Assembly (NCBI GenBank): GCA_030295235.1
Contig: AP026136.1
Coordinates: 124,001-188,000, forward strand
Length of the DNA stretch: 64,000 bases
Source of the DNA: Fistulifera solaris
Lineage: Eukaryota; Bacillariophyta; Bacillariophyceae; Naviculales; Stauroneidaceae
Direction: 5' to 3'
In this document: positions 45,552-55,223 of the stretch, piece after piece
Layout: the number at the start of each line of letters is the position of its first letter
Numbering within the stretch: the stretch's first letter is position 1
The notes under the pieces: model-generated
The model's input: only the letters and a program-made list of their open reading frames with translations
Database searches by the model: none
What the model was told of the DNA's origin: nothing
Translations under genes and position numbers: made by a program

Positions 45552-48500
45552 ATGAGAATATACGTGTTATCTTCAACGACGTGGCTCTGCCTCGTCTCTT
45601 GGCTACTTCCTTCGGTCGCCTTTCATGTCGCTCCTTCGAACAACATTGCCATTCGAAGAATTAGTAGAAGCCCGAAATCAGTCGTTACGACAAGTACAGC
45701 TGTGTCGATGGGCATGTTTGAAGATTTCGTGTCGGGTCAAGACAAGAATGCTCGTCAGCAAGAAAATGCGGCGTATTTGCAGCAATTGCAAACACGCGTC
45801 GAACGGATCAATGCCTTGGAATCTTCTGTGGAAGAATTAGGAGATGACGAATTGATTGCCAAGACGCAAGAATTCAAACAACGCTTATCGCAGGGGGGAA
45901 GATATCAACGGAAAAATATTGGAAGAAGCCTTTGCAGTTGTCCGAGAAGCGTCATGGTGAGTTGGGTCGTTTACGATGCGCGATGGTTCCTTTTCCCTTT
46001 CTCATTCATGTGTTTCTTAGGCGCGTCTTGGAACTACGTCATTACGATGTGCAACTGTTGGGTGGTTTGATCTTGCACGATGGTCGTTTGGCGGAAATGG
46101 CCACGGGTGAAGGAAAAACCTTGGTTTCTACGTTACCCGCTTACGTCAATGCCTTGACGGGGCAATCCTCCTTTGTGATTACCGTCAATGACTATTTGGC
46201 GCGACGTGATATGGAAAAAATGGGACAAATTCATCGTTTTTTGGGATTGACGGTCGGGTTGGTCCAAGCCAACATGAACGAACAACAGCGGAAACAGGCG
46301 TACGCGTGTGATGTTGTGTACGTCACCAACAGTGAATTGGGATTTGATTATTTGCGCGATCATTTGGCGCTGTCGCCGGAACAGACGGTCCTACCGGGAG
46401 GTGCCGGCGAATTTAGTGGTTTTTGTGTTGTGGATGAAGCAGATTCGGTCTTGATTGATGAAGCACGGACACCGTTAATTGTCAGCAAACAAGTGGCGGC
46501 GCCGGCGAACAAGTATGCGGCCGCGAATGCTATTGCGGGAGCTTTGAAGGCTGGTCTGCATTATACAGTGGATCTCAAAAACAAGAATTGTGTCCTCACC
46601 GAAGTAGGTTTCAAAGAGTCCGAAGCGGCGCTGGGTGTAGATTCACTTTTTACCATTCAAGCCGATGGGTCAGCTTGGGCTCCTTATATCACTAATGCGG
46701 TCAAAGCGAAGGAGTTATTTAACAAAGACGTCGAATACACTATTTTAAAGGATGGCAATGGAAAGGATATTGGCGTTGGCATTATTGACTCTTTACTGGT
46801 CGCGTTTTGGATGGACGTCGTTGGTCGGATGGGTTACATCAGAGCATCGAAGCTAAAGAAGGTATCGAAGTCAGCCAACAAAGTAAAGTCATTGCAAAAG
46901 TCACCTATCAAGCGTTGTTCCGACAATTTTCGCGTTTGTCTGGCATGACGGGCACCGCCATGTCGGACGCGAAGGAATTCGAGCAAACGTACGGTTTGAA
47001 AGTAGTCCCCGTTCCTACCGCTTTGCCAATCGCACGTCGCGACTATCCGGATGTTAGTTTCAAAACCCGTGCGGCTGCCAATCGAGCATTGGTAAAGGAA
47101 GTTGTGAACGTTGGTGGTGGTCAACCTGGTGGACGCCCCTGTTTGATTGGAACGACATCCGTGGCTCAGAGTGAAGAACTGATTAAAGCTTTGGCAGAGG
47201 AAGGAATCGCAGCTGAGTTGCTGAACGCCTCACCCCAGAATGCTCCACGTGAATCCGAAATTATTGCTCAAGCGGGACGTGCGGGAGTCGTCACGGTGGC
47301 CACGAACATGGCAGGTCGAGGTACAGACATCTTGTTGGGTGGTTGTCCCACAACCATGGCTCGTATTAAGACGAGATCGGTGCTTCTAGAAGAAGGTGTA
47401 GTTGTCTCGAAAGATGAATTGGCGCTTGTACCACCATCTCCGGACGAGGATTACTACCCTGCAGATGTAGATGAAGATTCTATCACAACGCTTAAAGACG
47501 CCGCCAAGGCAATGAAGAGAGCATTCGCCGACGGAGTCAGTGCAATTGAATTGGATGACATTTTGACCGTGGCGTTTGACACGACAGAAGCTGATGACGA
47601 ACCTGAGTATGTGACACTACTCAGAGAAGCAGCCGATTCCATTAAAGAAACGTTCAAAGAAGTGCTGGCAGAAGAAAAAGCAGCTGTCAAAGCAAAAGGT
47701 GGTCTTTACGTTATGGGTACGAATCGTCACGAAAGTTCTCGTATCGATCTTCAGCTTCGAGGACGTGCTGGGCGTCAAGGAGACCCTGGATCATCTCGTT
47801 TCTTTTATCCTTCGAAGATGACATGTTTGTCATCTTCGGTGGAGACAAATTGAAAAACATGTTGAATATGTTTCGTGTGAGTGAAGATATGCCCGTAGAA
47901 GCCGAACAAGTAACTGAAGCTTTGAATAAAGTCCAGAACGCCGTTGAGGAAAAGTATCGAGAGATCCGAGCTGAGATTTTTAACTTTGATGATGTCCTCA
48001 ATAGTCAACGTTCCGTCATCTACAAGCGCCGCAGAGACATTTTATTTTCCTCGTCAGACGAATCACTTCGAATAATTAAGGATTACAACATGCAGACAGT
48101 ATCAGATATCGTCAAGGGGCAAACGGACAAGGATGGAACTGTCAACGTCCCCAAGCTGTTGCAAAAGGTGTATCAATTTTTCCCTCTGGTGCAACCGTTT
48201 GTTTCAGAAGCTGATCTCGTTGGCAAAGACAAGAGCACAATTGAGACATTTGTGAAGGTGGCTGTTGAAGAAGTGTTTAACTCTAAACTGGAAACACAAC
48301 CAAATCTTGTTCGATCCGCCAATTATGCTACGCTTGTAACCATGGACAATGCATGGAGCGATCATTTACAAGCAATGGAAAACTTGAAGGAAAGTGTGAT
48401 TCTTCTCAAATATCAAAACCGTGACCCTGTTTCCGAGTACAAAAACCAATCATTCAACCTCTTCAAGAATTTGGAAGATACAATGCGTCGGAATGCAGTT

Positions 48501-48557
48501 TTCTCGCTGTGGCAAAGTCTTGCTGCTAGCGGACAACCGGCTACTCAAACAGCTTAA
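45552..48557 (+). CDS. SECA: Nuclear-encoded, plastid-targeted SecA
   Basis: About 980 aa. ATPase motor of Sec translocation. Signal peptide ([18 protein letters not shown], Ala-Phe cleavage) and transit segment mark import into the plastid. Motifs: Walker [56 protein letters not shown] and [15 protein letters not shown]-terminal helical-wing residues [16 protein letters not shown] and NREP-like NRDPVSEYK. The zinc-binding SecB-interacting tail is absent, as in plastid SecA. One intron, 45957-46020 (GTGAGT...TTAG). Three single-base breaks (extra G in 45893-45898; a T missing at 46792-46794 and at 47803-47806); corrected, the coding sum is 981 codons. Confidence 0.93.
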
Positions 48558-48594
48558 TATTCACCTTGCAGCGACCATCGTTGCCTGCGGTGTA

Positions 48595-51564
48595 TCATAA
48601 ATTCTGCTTAATATTCTCCATCAAATAAGCTTCAATAAGTCTGCTTGTCGTTGATCTGCGATCATTATCATCCGTACTTGCCAATGCTCCGTCAACTTGG
48701 TTGGTCATTTCTATCGTCGTCGGCGGCGGCGGCGGCGGCTGTGTTCCCTTCTCTGTCGCGGGGCTTCGCTTCCAAAGTAGATTCAATGAAGTGGTCATCG
48801 TAACGCAACTCAGCAGAAGCAAAAGAGTTTTCATAGACACGTATTTCAATTGATGTTTCGTCTGCCGAGATAAGTCGCTTGAAGGAGCTTTGAATAAGTG
48901 GGTCATTGGTGGAAACGCAATCAATCGCGTCTTTCCGGTGTAAAGCTCCTTGGGTAGAATCGTCGATACGAAGCAAGGATGACTGCCTTCGTCGTCGGAG
49001 TCCCTCAGTTTTCTCCGAGTTGTTGTGGAGGTAGATGTAAGGTGTAGATCCCAGACCACCATCTACTATTTCAAATCCCATAGACTCTGGTACTTCCCTC
49101 TCGTCTAAAGGAATCGCCTTTTTTCTTAAGGCTTTCACGACATCTGAGCTTTCATTCTCCTTTATTTCGCGAACACAGTATTGCGCCGCCATTCTTAGTT
49201 TTTCCAACTCTAACCACGCTTTTTTAAACATTCCTTGCTGAACCTCTGTTCGCGGTAGAATTTTCCCGAAAAATTGCTGTCCGGGTATAGATTGATTATT
49301 GCATGGAATTTCAGGCAATATCGTAGTAACCTCGGCGTGGGAGCACGGAAGGGGTCTATCGTGGTGCCGACTAATGTTGAACGAAGGTACTTGAGTAATA
49401 TAGGTCCCGAAGGCCAAACATTTGGCATCTTTCAGCTTCAGGGCATCTTGGCGACGATGTCGGGCTGACTTCGACTCGTTGCGCAGCTTCTCAATGGCTT
49501 TAGAGATCCTATCATCGTGAGACAGGCTGCCAAAGCACGAGTCGACCAACATCATGTGCGGACCGAGTAAACTGTAGACAATTGTCCGCGTGCCCTAAGT
49601 CAAAATAATTTCCCAAGGCAAAAGTAGGCTCACAATCCCGGCAACCAAACATCCCGCAGTTATCCAAAAGGAAATGACCCCCTCTTCCCATGTGACAAGT
49701 ATTTTGACGACGCGCATGTAGCGACAGTACTTTGCTATGATACCTTGATATCGGAACAGTCGCTCTAACAGGTCTAAAGGTATGCTGATGTTGGCCTGTT
49801 TGGTGTGAATAGTCTCGTCGCCAATCGCATTCAGCTGCTGTTGTAGCTCTGCCAGAGTCGCAATATGTTTCTGGTCACGCTCGAGGCGGTCTTTCCACGC
49901 CTTTTCATGAGCATCTATCCTCTCCACTTGATGGAAGGGTTCGATACGCTCAAACTGAATCGAAGTCTCGCCTCCCAGCAATATTTGTAAATAGTTTCGA
50001 AACGATGGGCATCCAAACCACGGCGACGGGTGTTGTCGCCTTTGTATCAGTGTAATTAACATGATCCACCCAACACCCAAGAAGCAAAATGCCGGAAATA
50101 AAGAAGGTCGCTCCAATAATTTGCAGCAGGATAAGAAGAAGACGAGAGAGTGCAATGGAAGGACCATGTCAAATACTTGTACCTGTCCTCGCCAAAAGAT
50201 CAGCGATTGGATACTGTCAACGATGCAGTATCCCAACGTGTTCTTGTATTCCAGGATTTCGTTAATGTAAGATCGCATAATCGTGATATCGAACCCTTGT
50301 TCCGTGTGATCCCCAAATTCTCCGTGACAGGTGTAGTGTAGAACTTTGAAGCTCTTCTCTTTTCCACATTGACATGAAATTTCGGACGTGATCGGATTCC
50401 TGCCAGCAACGCTTCTCGCTCATTGAAATACTCCAAACGAATTCGTACCGTAATTTGACCAGCCGATATACGATCGGTGACATGCAAATTGGGATACAGT
50501 TTATAGGTGAGGGTGTAATCTGTGTGACGTTGTAGATTGCTGAGATTGACGACCACCCGTCCCAATGGATCATGAGCACCGAGACAATCAAAGTCAAACG
50601 CCCCCAGATACAACAAACTGGATGGATGCATAATTTTGATGCAAAATGCTCTCTGGGTCCATGGCATCCAGTGAGGACTGAGTTCATCGTCAATGACCGG
50701 TGTTTGCACCATGGCGTCTTCAAACACAGCGCAAACAAAACAGTCGGTAAAATTTCCGATACTCCCACCGATATCTACGTTCGGAAGATCGGAACATTTC
50801 AGTATTTCTAGATAGAGATGTCCAATGGAACCCGATCCGGCGGTAACCCATTGCTGGGAAGGAGCAAATATGGTTTCCTTGATAGCTTCTTTGGACATGT
50901 ACGTCGTCTCTTCGACTCGTTGAGGATCGGAGTGCGGTTTGACGTAAATACTGAAATCATCCTGGACTATAGTCTGCAGAATGCTAGATACGGAACGTCC
51001 CAAGTTCCTCCATTGGCTGGCTTCGGTGACCAATGTGGCGGTAGGTACGGCTTCTCTCCAAGGATTTTCGTTTCGATATAGTTTCGTCAAAAATTCAATA
51101 TCACAGTCGGTAGCCAATCGAAATCGCATCGTTAAAATCACATTCTCTGTAACCCTGATATCCATATGCTCCTCTTGCGAGACTAAAATGGTATCCCCGT
51201 TCACTAGCGTATGTCCTACCGAACCCGTATCCCACGTGGTAAGATTCAATGGATCTTTCTGTTTGTACCGAACCGTGACTTCCAAAGGATCCAAAGCCAA
51301 TTCGCGCGGCGTCGCATCCCACCAAAAGAGTGACTTTTTCGACAATGACCATATTCCTCCCTCTTCGGCCGAACCTGTCTGATGTCGAAAGGTTCGTCCA
51401 AACGCGATTTGGCAAAAATACTGGTGATTTGGGTCAACGCCCGAAATTCCCACGACTTCTCCTAAAAGACGAATGGGCTCATCTTTTGCCAGCAATTCTA
51501 TTTGCCGTTCAACGTCGTGAGCTTTCCGTGTTTCGTCACATGACAGGGTAGTAGAAGCCTCCAT
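48595..51564 (-). CDS. MCTP-like C2-domain membrane protein (one in-frame TAG)
   Basis: About 989 aa as one reading. N-terminal part: DUF-like/C2-type beta region (YFCQIAFGRTFRHQTG, WWDATPRELALDPLEVTVRY) and a second C2 (LYLEILKCSDLPNVD, GNFTDCFVCAVFED...HWMPWTQRAFCIKI...YLGAFDFDCLGAHDPLGRVV). Next a double membrane hairpin (MVLPLHSLVFFLSCC, FPAFCFLGVGWIMLITL), a coiled coil, and a C-terminal hydrophobic pair (GVISFWITAGCLVAGIVSLL). Two C2 domains plus membrane hairpins resemble MCTPs at ER-plasma-membrane contact sites. The frame shifts once near 50385 (one base missing) and once near 48746-48748 (one extra C). A TAG at 49595-49597 stops the frame after PWEIILT, yet the same frame continues with SLLGPHMMLVD. 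Total 990 codons. Otherwise the two parts are separate genes. Confidence 0.6.
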
Positions 51565-52178
51565 CTTTCCTACATTTTGTTACAATATGTTGACGATGTT
51601 TGTTGGTGGTTCTTTCGCCGATGGCGGACGCAGAAATGGAGCTTTGGTGCGAGTGTCACAGCCGGACCGTTGAAAGTCCAATGGCATTATTGGATTTCCG
51701 TTGGATCGATTGTTGACAAAATTACTTCCGCAGATCTAAAAACGGCACATTAATTGAAATTTTGTGTTCAGAAGAACTCTGTCTATTTACTCGTAAGGCT
51801 TGGCCAGCGTGCTTAGTGTTTTTGCTATACAAAACGTCAAGGCTACGAAACGATAGCGATATCGTATCAGGTATCGGTGTCACCTTTAAAGTGGACGAAC
51901 AAGACGTCGCACGTAGAACACGGTCGAACGTCGAAACCTAAGTTTTTGTGATTGGAACGATTGACCTCGCCCGAGCACGATGCTGGCACCAAGATCGCAA
52001 GTACCGGTACCTTTTATCCTATACAAAGCTCGCCATTACTGCCTCGTCGATTCCGAACCTCTCACGTCGTTTCCCTCGATCGTAGACTAACTGGAACAAA
52101 CAGTACAAGGAGGGAATCCTGCACAGCCGAAATAAATCTGCATCAAATATTGGGGTCGAAGCAGCGGATTATAATTCA
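51565..52178. other. Divergent promoter region
   Basis: 610 bp between the C2 gene and the CTR fusion. An AGTACCGGTACC-type palindrome lies at about 52000-52011. An ORF at 51952-52182 is not protein-like. Confidence 0.45.
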
Positions 52179-54213
52179 ATGAAAAGTCTTTGTCAACTAC
52201 ATCGTTATCTTTGCTTCTCTTGTTTTTTATCCTCTATAATACTACAGGAATGACTTGTCAAGGATTCATTGTTCTTTGGGCCGCAGCAGCGATCTCAATG
52301 GCCTCCGCCAGTCTCGCTGTACCCAGCTTTCCTTTGGCTACGCTCCACGAGGATATCTCCTCCATTACGCAAGCGCTCCGTGAGAACGGTTTACTGGCAA
52401 TTGAAATGCCTTCGGAGTATGCTGCCACAAGGAACTACGCTTTAAGTGGCGTTTGTTCGTGCTGGAATTCTCTTTCGGAAGCTCGTAGTGTCCTCGGTGG
52501 TAATAGTATGAGCGGTCTCTTGCAACAAGGGGCGAGAACTACGGTAGCCACCGCCACAGTGGGCTCGACTCCGCTGCCATTGCCGACCGAAATCTCTCAA
52601 ATTTGTGGAGCAGATATGGCGGACGCACTGGATGTTTTGCGCGATCAAGTAGCTACAGCTTCTCAAGCGTTCATCTCCGCTTGGGATCAATCGATTCCCT
52701 TGTCTCGCACTCCGCTGCTCCGTACCAAACACGGAGTCGAGTATCATCGTATCCACGATATTGTCAAGGCCTCTACCAACTTGGAACACTTTCATTTGTA
52801 CTCCAAAACTATTGGTGACGAAGACGATCATGATTTGAACGTGCACACGGATGCGGGTCTCTTTTTGAGTTTCGTCCCCGCCTTGGATTGCACGAACGGT
52901 GGAGATTCGTCTTTTTGGGTGGAAGACCGTCACGGCACGCTGCAACCCGTCGAGTTTGCCGACAATGCGGTGATCATCATGATGGGTGCCGGCGCCGAAC
53001 ACTGGTTGCAGTCGCCTTCCCAAGTCCGCGCCACACGACATGCCGTTCGCATGCCCTTGGGGACGGTGCGCGCTTGGTACGGGATGAGTACGTAATACGA
53101 AATGGAGTGATTTCCAAAAGGCTTGTACAAATCATTGTCTTATATCATTGCCCTTCTTTTCATTCTTCTGCAGTGCACTTGGTTCCCACGACGGCCATTG
53201 TTCAAGAATTCCCTGAACCACGTACGTTGGCGGATTTGCAACAAGCTTTAGTCCACAAACGCTCCGATACGACATTGCAAATGCGTTATCAAGATGACGT
53301 GATATCGCTGGGTTGTGGCAATGTTCCCGTCCAAGAATCCATGGTCAGCAACGACGAACCGACGTCTCCGCGTCGCCGTTTGGCCATGGTCGACAATGCC
53401 AGTGTCTGTAACAACGTCACGAATTTCTACTGCTGGATGTCATGTTTGGACATTCCAGAAGTGGATCAAGCCCAACAGCACCTAGAAAAAGGGCATGGTC
53501 TCTATTGCGTCGACCCATCGGTAATGCATTCCACCAACAACGATGTGGCGCAAGCGGTAGAACCTTGTATAGGTGAAGATGGTCTATTTGGTAGTGCCAT
53601 GAATGAAGCCTGTGTCGGTAGTTGGCAACCCAAGGTAGATTATTTGGCTGCAGTCCCTATCAGTGTCGACGAAAACCCATTGTCACAAGAAGAAGCACCA
53701 TACTGTTACGGAGGGTCAGTCATGTTTCACGACGGATTCCAATGGAAGAGTACGACGTGTGCTATCTTGTTGTTTCCTCAATGGGTTCTCAGTACGCAAG
53801 GCCAATTCATTGCCGGCTGTTTCGGAACGGTGCTGCTAGGTGTGTTGGTAGAATTCATCTTGTTTCAACGCCGCAAAGTAATGAAACGCATTGATCAATC
53901 GTCGCGTGCCATGCGCTTGACCATATCAGCGATCATTTATGGCTTCCAACTGACCATCGGTTACATGGTTATGTTGGTGGTGATGATCTATTCGGCCCCT
54001 TTGTTTATGGCCGTGATTGGAGGGCTGGCGCTGGGTCATGTTCTGTTTAACGCGAAAGACGCTGTCTTTGCCACGTCTGCGCGAACGACTGCTACAAAAG
54101 CACAAGATACTCTCAGTGAAGATGGCACCGATAAGGCATCGCAATCGCGCTGTTGTAGTGAAGACACCGACCATGCGGAGGGTATTACACCATGCTGTCA
54201 ACACACCTTGTAA
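52179..54213 (+). CDS. Oxygenase-like domain fused to CTR copper transporter
   Basis: About 649 aa. Start ATG at 52179; one A missing in GAAAAG (52182-52185) hides it, otherwise the frame begins at a TTG. Signal peptide (residues 1-28: MKKSLSTTSLSLLLLFF), then a domain with LNVHTDAGLFLSFVPALD (His and Asp at about 223/225), GAGAEHWLQSPSQ (His about 275) and RATRHAVRMP, the HxD...H...R pattern of Fe(II)/2-oxoglutarate oxygenases. Intron 53088-53173. Then a Cys-rich linker with N-glycosylation sites (NASVCNNVTNFYCWMSC), and a CTR domain: MFHDGFQWKSTTC, QWVLST, a first helix, TISAIIYGFQLTIGYMVMLV with MxxxM (MLVVM) and GLALG (GxxxG). Ends in a Cys-rich tail (CC, CCQHTL), typical metal-delivering end. 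Copper uptake at the cell surface is the inferred role. Confidence 0.7.
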
Positions 54214-54327
54214 AGCGAAACGGGATAAAACGGTTAAAAGTAAAAACATGTATAAAACGAACTTTCAATAATCTGATGTAAAGGAAAAGTCTATTTACGA
54301 GTACCTTCCCACGGATAGGCAACATGT

Positions 54328-54406
54328 GCAATGCTCGGCTCGATTGTTTAATGTCGAAATGGCGTGCGAATCGTTCTGTCCCCATTTTACTATAGGACCA
54401 ATGTGT
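54328..54406 (+). repeat. Dispersed repeat, copy C
   Basis: Begins GCAATGCTCGGCTCGA and includes ATGTCGAAATGGCGTGCGAA and TTTTACTATAGGACCAATG; same order of blocks as copies at 22201 and 54526. Confidence 0.6.
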
Positions 54407-54525
54407 GGTTCGTTGTTCGAATCATGAATGTTTTAAGTCAATATGATACCAAATTACCGTTCATTTCCCAAACTTGATAGAAAAAAATTATTGTTTTTGC
54501 TAATCAATAATCTTCGACAGCGATT

Positions 54526-54602
54526 GCAATGCTCGCCTCGACTCTTTATGGCGAAATGGCTTGCGGATCAAATTGCCACTATTCTACTATAGGCCCAACG
54601 TG
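54526..54602 (+). repeat. Dispersed repeat, copy B
   Basis: Begins GCAATGCTCGCCTCGA, includes ATGGCGAAATGGCTTGCGGA and ends CTACTATAGGCCCAACGTG. It lies 198 bp after copy C in the same orientation. Confidence 0.6.
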
Positions 54603-54620
54603 TTGGTCCTTTTTCGCCGC

Positions 54621-54640
54621 GACTGGCTTGTAAATCAGTC
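54621..54640. repeat. Intergenic hairpin, GACTG/CAGTC
   Basis: GACTG (54621-54625) and CAGTC (54636-54640) flank a 10-nt loop; followed by ACGAGG and TTGTCGTGATG, a degenerate echo of the CAGTCGTGA right arm. Confidence 0.45.
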
Positions 54641-55223
54641 ACGAGGTATTGTCGTGATGCGCGTTCGGCAATAAGCTCCTCTTGCGGCGAGTACCGTACC
54701 GGTATCTTTCTTCATCAAATAATAAATGCCGAGCCCATAGTATCGAATTACTAGTCCTGAATCGGTTGTAGGTGCATTTGCGTTGCACCCATCTATAATT
54801 TAGGACAAAAAATCTCCATTTTTCTGCGGATTCGTGATCGGATGGTTACTCGCTTCTTTTGATATCAAAGTTACAGCCTTTTGCGGTTTATTCTCTAGGT
54901 GTCCGTCATAATAGACGCCAAAAAATGACGAGACTGTGGTAAGGGGAAACGTTGTCATTGCAGCCTTGGAGTGACCGGGCAGGCTGACAGACTGCCCTTA
55001 GTTGCACTTAGTACTCCGGTACTTCGCACACAGGAGAGCGTCGTGACTCACTTTTTCGCTCTACGTTCACCTTCATTATCGACTCCATTGTTACCGGAGT
55101 AATTGTTTCATGATACTGAGTAATAGCTAAATGTATACAAGTACCTTCCATTAAAGAGCGAACCGATCTGTTGTACTCTTGGTAGCCCGTGATCAATCTG
55201 CTTTCGACGAAAGCGAGAAACAA

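Larger units (their letters stand above)
54214..55223. other. Repeat-rich intergenic region
   Basis: 1 kb with two copies of a dispersed repeat, a hairpin at 54621-54640 and a GTACCGTACCGG cluster at about 54691-54703, then the promoter of the EGY-like gene. No gene seen. Confidence 0.5.

Noticed and set aside
2990-48557. Programmed ribosomal frameshifting at homopolymers
   Set aside because: Breaks go in both directions, lack a common slippery heptamer and hit many unrelated genes.
52442-53041. 199-codon minus ORF inside the CTR fusion gene
   Set aside because: Antisense to a well supported coding exon; no motif.
52190-53095. TTG start for the CTR fusion
   Set aside because: An ATG lies 11 nt upstream and comes into frame with one more A in the run at 52182-52185; it gives a normal signal peptide.
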